The notes: generated by a model not told the origin, from the letters alone. Positions 1-7,879 are shown, counted from the stretch's first letter. The stretch is 16,440 nt of DNA from Phycisphaerae bacterium (GCA_030630315.1 DAOVNI010000007.1:1-16440); one strand, 5' to 3'. Made by a program: numbers and translations.

Positions 1-756
1 AAGATAGATTTGAAGTTCGTAGCGCCGAGAAACCTGAACTCCGAGCAGAAGGACTTTTGGGATGCAGCATACGAACCCAAGAACGAGGCTTTCCGTAAGG
101 CAAATCTGAAGGGCAAGGAGCTTGTCCGCTGGAAATATCAGAGATATATCAAGGACTACCTGCGGTGCATCGCGTCGGTTGATGACAATGTCGGGCGGCT
201 CCTGGATTATCTTGACGAGTCGGGGCTGGCCAGGAATACGGTCGTGTTCTACACTTCGGACCAGGGTTTCTACCTGGGCGACCACGGCTGGTTCGACAAG
301 CGATTTATGTACGAGGAATCACTGCGGATGCCGCTTCTGGTGCGGTACCCGAAGGAGATAAAAGCCGGCTCGGTCAACGAGGACATCGTTCTGAACCTGG
401 ATTTTGGCCCGACGTTTCTGGACTTTGCCGGTGTTTCCAAGCCGGATGATATGCAGGGCGGGTCTATCCGCCGGGTTCTTCGGGGCAGGACTCCCAGGGA
501 TTGGCGCAGGTCGATGTACTACCGCTATTACGAGTATCCGGGCCCGCACAGTGTAAAACGTCACTACGGCGTGCGGACCCGGCGGTATAAGCTGATACAC
601 TTCTACCACGACATCGATGAATGGGAGCTGTATGACCTCCGGAAAGACCCGCGTGAAATGAAGAACGTCTATGACGACCCGGCATACACGAAGGTCGTCA
701 AAGAACTAAAGGCGGAGCTGAAGCGGCTGCGCACTAAATTCAAAGACACTGATTGA
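1..756 (+). CDS. Sulfatase, C-terminal part (5' end outside window)
   Basis: The reading frame is open from the first base of the window, so this is the 3' portion of a longer gene; the TTG at base 10 is not likely to be the start. About 250 residues are visible. The segment encoded at about 245-350 carries the typical sulfatase block: [16 protein letters not shown], then an R-x-P-L-L-V-R-Y-P stretch. In type I sulfatases the Asp and Gln of this block bind the Ca ion and the His and Lys contact the sulfate. Further on, [11 protein letters not shown] and a basic, Tyr-rich C-terminus ([15 protein letters not shown]) are standard for the bacterial family. The C-x-P-x-R formylglycine site would lie upstream and cannot be checked. 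Family known: hydrolysis of sulfate esters, often on polysaccharides. Substrate not readable. A weak-featured 127-bp gap separates it from the next gene on the same strand. Confidence 0.93.
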   Translation, partial: KIDLKFVAPRNLNSEQKDFWDAAYEPKNEAFRKANLKGKELVRWKYQRYIKDYLRCIASVDDNVGRLLDYLDESGLARNTVVFYTSDQGFYLGDHGWFDKRFMYEESLRMPLLVRYPKEIKAGSVNEDIVLNLDFGPTFLDFAGVSKPDDMQGGSIRRVLRGRTPRDWRRSMYYRYYEYPGPHSVKRHYGVRTRRYKLIHFYHDIDEWELYDLRKDPREMKNVYDDPAYTKVVKELKAELKRLRTKFKDTD

Positions 757-883
757 TTCGGAAAGCTGGTTGTTCAAAAGAGATTTGTTTTTGGTAAACA
801 ATGTATGATTGGGTAGAATCATCTGGTCAACAGTTTCGTATTTCTGTGAAAGAAAAGAACGTTAATTTATAAGGAGTCAAATT

Positions 884-2323
884 ATGGGTAATTTGGTAAA
901 TCGAAGAGAGTTTTTGGGGGCGAGCGCAGCGGGCGCGGGGGCATTACTGCTGGGCGGAAAGTTAGGCAGCCGGGCCGTGATGGCCGGCGAGGGTGGAGAA
1001 TGGCCGCCTAAGATGCCTGTGGTAAAAATCCACCAGGTCTATGTTGGCAGAACAGGGGGGATTTACCTGTCTCGGCCGGCCGAAGAGATAGCCAAGTTTG
1101 AGAAATACCTCGCTAAGGTAGAGCGGAAACTCGGCGATGTGAAGTTCGTTGGTGGCGAGCTGGTACCTCCGGCCAAAGTGGACAAGATGGTGGCCAAAGT
1201 AAAAGATGCTGACGGTGTGCTGCTGTTCCATCTTTCCGGGCACGGAGGAGGGGCACCGAAGCAAGCGATGAACCGGCTCATCGATGTTGGACTGCAGACG
1301 GCGGTCTTCTCGCAGCCCTTCAGCGGGCACGGGTGGATGTATTTTCCTCAGTGGCGCAAGGCCGGTAAGAAGGTCGTTCTGCTGCCGACGAGTGACTGGG
1401 GCGAGATTGACCAGATAGCTGCGCTGATGCGTGTGGCGCCGCGGCTTCGTCAAACGCGCATTATCGTTGTGCGCGGGCCCCGTGGAACGGCTGCGGCCTG
1501 TTCTGCTGAGCAGGTCAAGAAAAAGTTGGGCGCGGAGTTAGTCCCGGTTACCGTCGAGCAAACCGTACAGGCCCACAAGGCGGTCGATATCAAGGCCGCT
1601 GAGGCGGAGGCACAGCGGTACTGGATTAGTAAGGCCAAGGCCATAGTCGAGCCTTCGAGAAAGGAGATAATCAACTCGGCTCGCTTCTACCTGGCGATGA
1701 AGAACATGATGATAAAGGAACGGGCACAGGCCACCACGAGCTCGAATTGTATGGGTGGACCGGCTAAAGGATGCCTGACGTACAGCAAGCTCAACGACAT
1801 TGGACTGGTCGGGGCCTGCGAGGGTGACATGGACTCGACGCTGACAATGCTGATATTCGCCTATGCGTTCGGGATTCCCGGGTTCATCAGCGACCCTGTC
1901 TTCGATACGTCCACGAATGCTCTGATACACTTCCACTGCACGTCGGCGACGAAGATGGACGGCCCCGCCGGCAAGCGTCTGCCCTTCACCATCCGCACGC
2001 AGAGTGACAGTGAAAGGGGAGTATCGCTGGACGTGGAGAATCGCATCGGGCAGGTAGTTACCTGCGCCAAGTTCATCAACCTCGACACAATGCTAATCTC
2101 CACAGGCAAGATATTCAAGATTACCCACGATGAACTCGGCTGCCGGACGCAGTTCTGGACGGAGGTGGCTGATGCTCGCAAGATGTTCCATAACTGGGGC
2201 GCCGGCATACTCAAAGGCGGCATAATGACACTGTTGCACCGCGATATCTTCTACGGCGACCACTTAGAGAACATTAAGAAGCTGGGTGTGCTGATGGGAT
2301 TTAAGGTCGTCGAAGAAGGGTAA
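884..2323 (+). CDS. Tat-exported L-fucose isomerase-like protein, paralog 1
   Basis: 479 residues. The ATG is preceded by AAGGAG at 871-876. The N-terminus is a clear twin-arginine signal: R7-R8-E-F-L-G, then an Ala/Gly/Leu-rich segment and a likely cleavage after A34 (AVMA). The C-terminal half resembles the L-fucose/L-arabinose isomerase fold: a segment ending in ACEGDMDSTLTML followed by PGFISDPVFD. E313 and D337 are 24 residues apart, the same spacing I recall for the metal-binding Glu and Asp of E. coli FucI (E337, D361). His 452 or 460 in HRDIFYGDH near the C-terminus could be the third ligand. The known fucose isomerases are cytoplasmic, so an exported homologue is odd; the reaction is not known from sequence. 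Codons are GC-richer than in paralog 2. The last 90 bases are nearly identical to paralog 2 (see the repeat entries). Fold assignment fairly sure, activity unsure. Confidence 0.82.
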   Translation: MGNLVNRREFLGASAAGAGALLLGGKLGSRAVMAGEGGEWPPKMPVVKIHQVYVGRTGGIYLSRPAEEIAKFEKYLAKVERKLGDVKFVGGELVPPAKVDKMVAKVKDADGVLLFHLSGHGGGAPKQAMNRLIDVGLQTAVFSQPFSGHGWMYFPQWRKAGKKVVLLPTSDWGEIDQIAALMRVAPRLRQTRIIVVRGPRGTAAACSAEQVKKKLGAELVPVTVEQTVQAHKAVDIKAAEAEAQRYWISKAKAIVEPSRKEIINSARFYLAMKNMMIKERAQATTSSNCMGGPAKGCLTYSKLNDIGLVGACEGDMDSTLTMLIFAYAFGIPGFISDPVFDTSTNALIHFHCTSATKMDGPAGKRLPFTIRTQSDSERGVSLDVENRIGQVVTCAKFINLDTMLISTGKIFKITHDELGCRTQFWTEVADARKMFHNWGAGILKGGIMTLLHRDIFYGDHLENIKKLGVLMGFKVVEEG

Positions 2324-2481
2324 ACGAAGAGCAGAGTTGACCGACTTATGGAGCCCGTGAAGTAGTTCAGAAAAGAGCTGCCGTGTTGGAGAACCGCAAG
2401 AATGCGTGTCCATAGATTTTCGGCCGGCTGAAAGGTCTATACGTAAAATATAGACAAATGAAAATCCTGCTTGTAAATCCG
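2234..2481 (+). repeat. 248-bp direct repeat, copy 1 (isomerase-like gene tail, spacer, first 24 bases of radical SAM gene)
   Basis: This stretch aligns without gaps to 3868-4115 (offset 1634) with about 8 mismatches, most of them clustered around the stop codon. It covers the last 30 codons of the isomerase-like gene, the spacer, and the first eight codons of the downstream radical SAM gene. Just upstream of 2234 the two genes are clearly diverged, so the border is abrupt. Confidence 0.95.
2362..2455 (+). promoter_or_regulatory. Copy 1 of a structured spacer element
   Basis: Same inverted repeats as at 3996-4089: a stem of GTAGTTC and GAGCTGC at 2362-2381, a dyad TTTCGGCC/GGCTGAAA at 2418-2433 and the arms GTCTATA/TATAGAC at 2435-2455. 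The one base that differs in the first stem changes a G-U pair to an A-U pair, so pairing is kept. Here the element lies upstream of isomerase-like paralog 2, about 70 bp before its start. Function is inferred only. Confidence 0.4.
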
Positions 2482-2484
2482 TGA
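2458..2484 (+). pseudogene. Dead first eight codons of the radical SAM gene
   Basis: ATG followed by seven codons (MKILLVNP) and an immediate TGA. The 24 coding bases are identical to the start of the intact radical SAM gene at 4092. It is the downstream end of the 248-bp repeat, so it marks a duplication breakpoint between 2481 and 2482, not a real peptide gene. Confidence 0.85.
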
Positions 2485-2523
2485 GTTTATTTTTAGAGCA
2501 ACTTTTATCATAGGAGTAAGGTT

Positions 2524-3957
2524 ATGAGTAATTTAATAAACAGACGACAGTTTTTAGGAACAAGTGCAGCTGGAGCAATTCTGTTAGGTACACAATTAGG
2601 CAGTCGAAGCGTAATAGCTGCTGAGGCGGGTGAATGGATTCCAATGCTGCCGACTGTCAAAATCTATAAAGTCTTTGTAGGTGGAAGAGGGGGCTGGCCC
2701 ACACCCGAGCTCGATGAGCGAGCAGAAATTTCCTGCCTGGAGCGACATTTGGCTGATACCGAGCGTAAGCTCGGCGACGTTAAGTTCGTTGGTAGCAGTG
2801 AGTGGATAAAAACTCCGGAAGAGGCTGCTAAGGTTGCTGCCAAATTCGATAAGGCCGATGGCGTTTTGGTATTCAACAGCGGATGTGTCCTCGAACACAT
2901 ACTGGCGCCGATATTTGAAGCGGGCCGGCCTACGGTCGTTTTTTCCCAGCCTTACAGTGGTCATGACTGGAGCAAGATTTGTAAGATGCCTAAGGCCGGT
3001 AAGAAGGTGGTCCTTTTGGCCACGAGTGATTTCAGCAAAATTACTGAGTTGGCTTCTGTAATGACGGTAGCGCCACGTCTGCGTCAAACACGCATTATCC
3101 ATATCGGCAGACAATGGGGAGTTACCCTTTCACCCGAACTGAAAAGTAAGCTGGGTGTAGATGTAGTTGGCATTGAAATGGACAGGTTTCGACAGGTTTA
3201 TCAGGCAGTGGATGCAAAGTCCGTCGAGGCCGAATCTCAGCAATGGATTGGACAGGCTAATAAAGTGGTCGAGCCATCCAAAGAGGATATCATCAAGGCA
3301 TCTCGTGTGTATCTGACGATGAAGAAGATTATCAGCGAGGAAGGGGCACGGGCGATTACGATTAATTGCCTGGGAGGATTTGCACTGGACGACTTAGGTT
3401 ATCCCTGTCTGGGATTTAGCAAACTCAACGACCAGGGTATTATTGCGGCCTGCGAGGCGGATATGGATTCGACGCTCACGATGTTGATGTTTGGTTACGC
3501 GTTTGGGGTACCAGGCTTTATCAGCGACCCGGTATTTGACACAGCAACCGACACGGTCATTCACGCCCACTGTATTTCAGCGACGAAGATGGATGGCCCC
3601 GCTGGGCCTCGTTGTCCATACATTATTCGCAGCCATAATGAGAGACGGGTAGGAGCGTGCCTACAGGTAAAGTATCGTATTGGCCAGCCTATTACCTGCG
3701 CAAAGCTTGTTAATCTGGACACTATGCTTATCTCTACAGGCAAAATAATCGGCAACCCGGATTTGGACCGTGCCTGCCGTACCAAAATGGCTACCAAAGT
3801 TGCCAACGCACGAAAGATGCTCGACAATTGGGGTTGTGGCGTGGTCGAAGGTGGAATGGTCGAACATTTGCACCGCGATATCTTCTACGGCGACCACTTA
3901 GAGAACATTAAGAAGCTGGGTGTGCTGATGGGATTTAAGGTCGTTGAAGAAGTCTGA
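2524..3957 (+). CDS. Tat-exported L-fucose isomerase-like protein, paralog 2
   Basis: 477 residues; ATG preceded by TAGGAGTAAGG at 2511-2521. Begins with a twin-arginine signal, N-x-R7-R8-Q-F-L-G, an Ala/Leu-rich core and a probable cleavage near A32-A33. It is collinear with paralog 1 over the whole length: the shared FSQPxSGHxW segment, APRLRQTRII, then the isomerase-type block ACEADMDSTLTML and PGFISDPVFD. The candidate metal ligands E311 and D335 keep the 24-residue spacing seen in paralog 1. The last 30 residues match paralog 1 almost exactly although the rest is much more diverged, and the codon choice is less GC-rich, which suggests separate histories followed by recombination at the 3' end. 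Part of a likely unit with the radical SAM gene 134 bp downstream. Role: probably binding or conversion of a deoxysugar outside the cytoplasmic membrane; substrate unknown. Confidence 0.82.
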   Translation: MSNLINRRQFLGTSAAGAILLGTQLGSRSVIAAEAGEWIPMLPTVKIYKVFVGGRGGWPTPELDERAEISCLERHLADTERKLGDVKFVGSSEWIKTPEEAAKVAAKFDKADGVLVFNSGCVLEHILAPIFEAGRPTVVFSQPYSGHDWSKICKMPKAGKKVVLLATSDFSKITELASVMTVAPRLRQTRIIHIGRQWGVTLSPELKSKLGVDVVGIEMDRFRQVYQAVDAKSVEAESQQWIGQANKVVEPSKEDIIKASRVYLTMKKIISEEGARAITINCLGGFALDDLGYPCLGFSKLNDQGIIAACEADMDSTLTMLMFGYAFGVPGFISDPVFDTATDTVIHAHCISATKMDGPAGPRCPYIIRSHNERRVGACLQVKYRIGQPITCAKLVNLDTMLISTGKIIGNPDLDRACRTKMATKVANARKMLDNWGCGVVEGGMVEHLHRDIFYGDHLENIKKLGVLMGFKVVEEV

Positions 3958-4115
3958 GCGCAGAGCAGAGTTGACCGACTTATGGAGCCCGTGAAGTAGT
4001 TCAGAAAAGAACTGCCGTGTTGGAGAACCGCAAGAGTGCGTGTCCATAGATTTTCGGCCGGCTGAAAGGTCTATACGTAAAATATAGACAAATGAAAATC
4101 CTGCTTGTAAATCCG
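3868..4115 (+). repeat. 248-bp direct repeat, copy 2
   Basis: Partner of 2234-2481. Here the repeat runs from the tail of isomerase-like paralog 2 through the spacer into the intact radical SAM gene. This copy is probably the original arrangement because the reading frame after base 4115 continues. Confidence 0.95.
3981..4089 (+). promoter_or_regulatory. Candidate structured leader of the radical SAM gene
   Basis: The 134-bp spacer has several inverted repeats. TATGGA (3981-3986) can pair with TCCATA (4043-4048). Inside this lies a hairpin of GTAGTTC (3996-4002) and GAACTGC (4009-4015) with an AGAAAA loop. Next is the dyad TTTCGGCC/GGCTGAAA (4052-4067, one mismatch). Last are the arms GTCTATA (4069-4075) and TATAGAC (4083-4089), ending two bases before the ATG. 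There is no Shine-Dalgarno sequence before that ATG, so a fold here could control initiation. I see no cobalamin-riboswitch box. Could also be a protein operator. Confidence 0.4.
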
Positions 4116-5393
4116 CCGATATATGACTTTGCTGCGTATGATTTCTGGCTTAAACCTTATGGTCTGCTGAGCGTCGCAGGGTATCTGCGCGGCAGAGCTG
4201 ATTTCACTCTCTTCGATTATCTCGACCGATTGGACCCTTTCACAGCTAAGCGAAAGGAGCTTGAATCCGACCGGTGGGGTCGGGGTAGATTTTACTGCGA
4301 ACAGGTCCCAAGTCCGGCGTGCCTGGAAGCGATTCCGCGATATTTTCGGCGATTCGGTTTGCCTCGCGGGATGTTCATAGATTTTCTGAGGGAACAAGAG
4401 CCGTGCGATTTCGTTCTTGTCCAGACGACGATGACATATTGGTACCAGGGCATCCAGGAGGTAATAGAGGATGTTCGCAAAGTCTGGACGAAAGCGAAAA
4501 TTGTGTTGGGTGGTAACTACGTGACACTTTGCAATAGTCACGCACAAAAATTGGGGGCGGATTTTTTAGTGGGGGGGACAAATCTTGAGCCGCTCTGGGG
4601 ATATTTGGGCATCAAGCCGGACTTGAAGCAGCCGGCTTTGTGGGAGGCCGTAGAGAGACTAAATGTTGGAGTCCTTAAACTCACCGATGGTTGTCCCTTC
4701 AATTGCACCTACTGCTCCGTTCCCAAGGTTTATGGCAAATTCAAAGCGCGACCACTGGAACGCTCTTTAGCCGAGTTAGAATTATTAACGAAACGTGGGG
4801 TTGAGAATATTGCGTTCTACGATGACGCTTTGCTGTTCGAGGCGGAAAAAGTCCTGGTACCTTTTTTGAACGAGGTCTTAAAACAGGATGTAAAAGCGAA
4901 GTTGCACACACCAAACGGCCTTAATGCCCGTTTTATTACGGGAGAGCCGGCTGAGCTGATGGTGCAGGTGGGCTTTAAGACTTTCTATCTTGGATTTGAG
5001 AATTCTTCTTTAGAATGGCAGCGACATACCGGCTCGAAAGTTTTTTCCGATGAGCTTGCACGGGCGGTCGAACACCTCACCTCTGCGGGTGCCGAGCCCA
5101 CCAGCATTACTGCGTATCAAATTCTCGGCCATCCTCGAACCGATGTTCAGGAGCTGGAAGCCTCGATGCACTTTTCCAATAGCTTAGGTATTCGCGGGAT
5201 GTTAGCGGATTTCTCGCCGATTCCCGGAACGCCGGATGGCGAACATTGCCGGCAATGGGTGGATATGGATGAGCCATTGTTCCATAACAAGACCGCCTTT
5301 CCGATTATCCTGCTTGGCAATGACGAGGTAAACCGGCTGAAAGACCTGCAGCGGAAACTGAATCGCTCCCTGCCCGATATCCAGGCGCATTGA
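4092..5393 (+). CDS. Radical SAM protein with cobalamin-binding-type N-terminal domain
   Basis: 433 residues. Residues 1 to about 175 look like a Rossmann-type cobalamin-binding domain (ILLVNPP at the start, VLGGNYVTL around 140-150). The radical SAM core starts at GCPFNCTYC with the 4Fe-4S ligands C201, C205 and C208 in C-x3-C-x2-C. It is followed by an F-Y-D-D strand, a YLGFEN segment and a GHPRTD segment typical of the TIM-barrel core in class B (B12-binding) radical SAM enzymes. Family known: reductive SAM cleavage used for methyl transfer or other radical chemistry; the substrate cannot be read. The start ATG has no good ribosome-binding site and sits just after an inverted repeat. Same direction as the two isomerase-like genes, 134 bp after the second. 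Co-transcription is likely, since the first codons were carried along when the preceding gene end was duplicated. Confidence 0.88.
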   Translation: MKILLVNPPIYDFAAYDFWLKPYGLLSVAGYLRGRADFTLFDYLDRLDPFTAKRKELESDRWGRGRFYCEQVPSPACLEAIPRYFRRFGLPRGMFIDFLREQEPCDFVLVQTTMTYWYQGIQEVIEDVRKVWTKAKIVLGGNYVTLCNSHAQKLGADFLVGGTNLEPLWGYLGIKPDLKQPALWEAVERLNVGVLKLTDGCPFNCTYCSVPKVYGKFKARPLERSLAELELLTKRGVENIAFYDDALLFEAEKVLVPFLNEVLKQDVKAKLHTPNGLNARFITGEPAELMVQVGFKTFYLGFENSSLEWQRHTGSKVFSDELARAVEHLTSAGAEPTSITAYQILGHPRTDVQELEASMHFSNSLGIRGMLADFSPIPGTPDGEHCRQWVDMDEPLFHNKTAFPIILLGNDEVNRLKDLQRKLNRSLPDIQAH

Positions 5394-5431
5394 TTTTGAA
5401 AAGTGAAATTGATATACTTTGTGTTGTTTTG

Positions 5432-5470
5432 AATTTCAGATTTCAGATTTCAGATTTCAAATTCAAATTT
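5432..5470 (+). repeat. ATTTCAG-type heptad array left of the four-helix-bundle gene
   Basis: Three to four copies of a 7-bp unit (TTTCAGA), then ATTCAAATT variants. A similar A/T-rich array in the opposite orientation (TGAAATC-type units) occurs at about 6010-6040, on the other side of the four-helix-bundle pseudogene, and runs into the start of miaB. Confidence 0.6.
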
Positions 5471-5489
5471 TATTTGATGGAGATGAGTT

Positions 5490-6008
5490 ATGGCTACTTA
5501 TAAATCTTTTGAAGACCTACCGGTTTGGCAGAGTGCCAGAAAAGTCGCAGTGCAGGTCTACAGAACCACATCTAAGGGAAAATTAAAAGATGACTACGGA
5601 TTAAAAAGTCAGATTCAGCGATCCGCAGTCTCAGTATCAAGTAATACCAATCCAAGTTAAAAATTGCCGAAAGAATTGCACATAATATCGAATAAGAGAA
5701 ACTGGATTCCCGCTTTCGCGGGAATGACAAACCCGACATAGGCAATTAATAAGTAAAATTGGTATAATATAGCAGAAGGTTTTGAGAGAGGCTCAAAGCA
5801 GGAATCTATCCAGTTCCTATACGTGGCCAAGGGCTCGGCTGGTGAATTACGCTCACAGCTATTTATTGCCAAAGACATCGGTTATATGGACAATAATGAT
5901 TTCAAAGCTCTTTTAAATTCCGCAACGAATGTGTCAAAACAAATAAGTGGATTTATCGAATACCTGAAAACTACCGAATTTAGGGGCCAAAAATTCAAAA
6001 TTCAATAA
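5490..6008 (+). pseudogene. Four-helix-bundle (S23/IVP family) protein gene, broken by a MITE
   Basis: The ATG at 5490 follows GGAG at 5479-5482. The first part reads MATYKSFEDLPVWQSARKV and ends VSVSSN; the second part, from base 5769, continues IAEGFERGSKQ and ends at TAA 6006-6008. Joined, these give a typical four-helix-bundle protein of about 131 residues, close to the usual size; the SxNIAEGFxR motif is the family hallmark and is exactly what the insertion splits. The interruption is 123 bp, a multiple of three, so both parts share a frame, but the element brings in TAA at 5658-5660. Relatives are encoded in 23S rRNA intervening sequences or near retroelements; molecular role here unknown. 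A truncated 56-residue product may be made. The stop codon is one base from the miaB ATG. Confidence 0.88.
5646..5764 (+). mobile_element. Small MITE with terminal inverted repeats and a central hairpin
   Basis: Flanked by TAAT on both sides (5642-5645 and 5765-5768), and removing the element plus one TAAT restores the four-helix-bundle frame. A TA duplication is also possible because of the base composition. The ends form an imperfect inverted repeat of about 25 bp (19 of 25 match), starting ACCAAT/ATTGGT and ending in AATTGCC/GGCAATT. The centre holds the palindrome ATTCCCGC-TTTC-GCGGGAAT (5706-5725). No coding capacity, so it would need a transposase from elsewhere. Confidence 0.85.
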
Positions 6009-6009
6009 T

Positions 6010-7446
6010 ATGAAATGTGAAATCTGTGATTTGAAATTCCTCATTAAGAGCTACGGTTGCCAAATGAATAAGCTTGATACGGCGTTGGTGAGCGCTGCGC
6101 TTAAAGATGCTGGTTTCGGCATAACTGACAATGTCAAGGAAGCTGATGTTGTTTTGATAAATACGTGCTCAGTTCGTCAACATGCAGAACAGCGGGTTCT
6201 CTCACATCTCGGGCATCTAAAACATATCAAAAAATCCCGACCCGGCTTGGTGGTCGGGGTAATCGGGTGTATGGCACAGCGGCTCGGTGACAAACTGCTC
6301 GAACACGAGGCGGTCAATATAGTTTGCGGGCCGGCACAAATACCACAAATAACCAAACTGATAACAGAAACGCTGCGAGAAAAGAAAGAAACCATATCGG
6401 TAACGAAAAAGATTCGGCAAAGAAGTTCTGAAAGTCAAACGCAGGCACTTGAAGATTTCGAATCTACTTATGGCATCGAGGACAGGCAAGTATCGCAAGA
6501 TACGCTTCCGACAGGCGTACCAGGTCAGGCATTTGTTCGGGCGATGCGGGGCTGTAATAATTTCTGCACGTATTGTATTGTCCCTTTCGTGCGTGGGCCG
6601 GAAACTTCGCGCGCGCCTGCAGCGATAATCGAGCAGATAAAAAGATTGGCCGGCCAGGGAGTAAAACTGGTTACGCTGCTGGGCCAGAGGGTAAATTCAT
6701 ATAAATACACCGCAGGCGAGAAGAGCTATTGCCTGGCTGATTTGCTTGAGATGGCAAGTGAAATCGATGGAATCGAGTGGCTAAGATTTGTTACCAGTTA
6801 TCCCTGCGAAGAGTTTTTTAATGATATTCTGCAGGCCATGGCTGATTTGCCGAAGGCGTGTAATTATCTGCACCTACCGGCACAAAGCGGCTCAGATAAA
6901 ATCCTTCGTGCGATGAATCGGCGTTATACCGCGGGGGAGTATCTGGAGTTGCTGGCCGAGGCCAGAGCCGTTGTGCCGGACATTGCGATTGCGGGCGATT
7001 TTATGGTGGGGTTTCCGGGGGAAACGGAGGATGATTTTCAGCGGACTATCGAGCTGGTCAAGAAGGCGAAATACAAGAATTGTTTCATTTTCAAATACTC
7101 GCCTCGGCCGGGGACAACCGCTGATAAAAGATTAGAAGACAATGTCCCTGCGGAAGTTAAGAAGAGGCGGAATATAGAGCTGCTTGATGTGCAAAACAAA
7201 ATAAGTGCTGAACTGAACAGGGAGTTCTTAAATAAGGAGGTAAAGGTTTTAGTTGAAGGGCCAAGTAAAAAACCGCATCTAAATAGAGGTAACGATGAAA
7301 ACAGTCCGCAATTGGTCGGCCGAACCGCGACAGATTACATTGTGGTCTTTAACGGGCCGGTGTCTTTGGCCGGCGAATTCGTCGAAGCTAAAATAACGCA
7401 AACCAGCGCGTTGACGCTCTTCGGTAAACTTACAACCAATACCTAA
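6010..7446 (+). CDS. miaB: tRNA-2-methylthio-N6-dimethylallyladenosine synthase (MiaB)
   Basis: 478 residues, radical SAM methylthiotransferase that adds the 2-methylthio group to i6A37 of tRNAs reading UNN codons. The three domains are in order. The UPF0004 domain has its cluster ligands C17 (SYGCQMN), C53 (NTCSVR) and C87 (GCMAQR). The radical SAM core has C182, C186 and C189 in GCNNFCTYC. The C-terminal TRAM domain covers about residues 400-475. LLGQ-x-VNSY is the motif that points to MiaB rather than RimO or MtaB, although the usual Asn is Arg here. The ATG at 6010 is one base after the stop of the broken four-helix-bundle gene and lacks a clear ribosome-binding site. Residues 1-8 derive from the A/T-rich repeat next to it, and a TTG at 6031 would give an N-terminus closer to the family norm. 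Probably housekeeping, unrelated to its neighbours. Confidence 0.95.
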   Translation: MKCEICDLKFLIKSYGCQMNKLDTALVSAALKDAGFGITDNVKEADVVLINTCSVRQHAEQRVLSHLGHLKHIKKSRPGLVVGVIGCMAQRLGDKLLEHEAVNIVCGPAQIPQITKLITETLREKKETISVTKKIRQRSSESQTQALEDFESTYGIEDRQVSQDTLPTGVPGQAFVRAMRGCNNFCTYCIVPFVRGPETSRAPAAIIEQIKRLAGQGVKLVTLLGQRVNSYKYTAGEKSYCLADLLEMASEIDGIEWLRFVTSYPCEEFFNDILQAMADLPKACNYLHLPAQSGSDKILRAMNRRYTAGEYLELLAEARAVVPDIAIAGDFMVGFPGETEDDFQRTIELVKKAKYKNCFIFKYSPRPGTTADKRLEDNVPAEVKKRRNIELLDVQNKISAELNREFLNKEVKVLVEGPSKKPHLNRGNDENSPQLVGRTATDYIVVFNGPVSLAGEFVEAKITQTSALTLFGKLTTNT

Positions 7447-7616
7447 AGACTGATTTAAGCGCAGAGGACGAGGGAGCTTACCTGTTTAGATTCGCCAGAG
7501 CGTTGCGCAATATTTTTGCCATTCGTTCGGTCTGCAGGGCGATGGCCTTTCGGCCGAGCTCGGGACTTGCGAGGGTGCGTGGGTCCCTGCCGCCGACGCC
7601 GATGGGCCTCGGTCAT

Positions 7617-7784
7617 TTCAAGGAATGGGGCGCCGGTATTGCCTTAAGGGCCGGGCTGCATCCAATCAAACTGAAATACCGTTACGGCTCGGGTAGAGTC
7701 CCCTCCACGCTCAGCGTAAAGTACGAAGGCCCCGGTATAGACAAGCAGTCGATACCTGACCAGGTGTTATATCATTGCGATTGA
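7617..7784 (+). pseudogene. PA14-like domain, C-terminal fragment
   Basis: Bases 7617-7784 encode FKEWGAGIALRAG, then HPIKLKYRYGSG and YEGPGIDKQSIP, ending in a TGA. The order Gly-x-His-Pro-Ile, a Tyr-rich strand, then W/Y-E-G-P-G-I and Q-x-I-P is what the end of PA14-type carbohydrate-binding domains looks like in planctomycete secreted proteins. No domain start lies upstream; the frame runs into sequence that reads better on the other strand, so this is an orphan 3' end. Parent gene unknown. Confidence 0.6.
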
Positions 7785-7793
7785 CTATTTACT

Positions 7794-7812
7794 ATTTTCT
7801 ATTTACTATTGA
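7794..7812 (+). repeat. 19-bp inverted repeat, left copy (flanks RHS fragment)
   Basis: Pairs as an inverted repeat with 8234-8252, 18 of 19 bases matching. A/T-rich (TATTT-type units). Could be an old element border or shared intergenic low-complexity sequence. Confidence 0.5.
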
Positions 7813-7879
7813 TCCAGATTTCCTATATGAAGCAGTGCAAAAAATCAGAAATCTGATGGCGTAGAGCTTATGGATGTGA

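Noticed and set aside
3958..4091. Cobalamin riboswitch before the B12-type radical SAM gene
   Set aside because: No B12-box (GCCACTG-type) sequence in the spacer.
7478..7612. 44-codon minus-strand frame (SPELGRKAIALQTERMAKIL segment) that looks protein-like
   Set aside because: No start codon, stops at both ends, and no family recognised; it may be an old gene end, but support is too weak for a feature.
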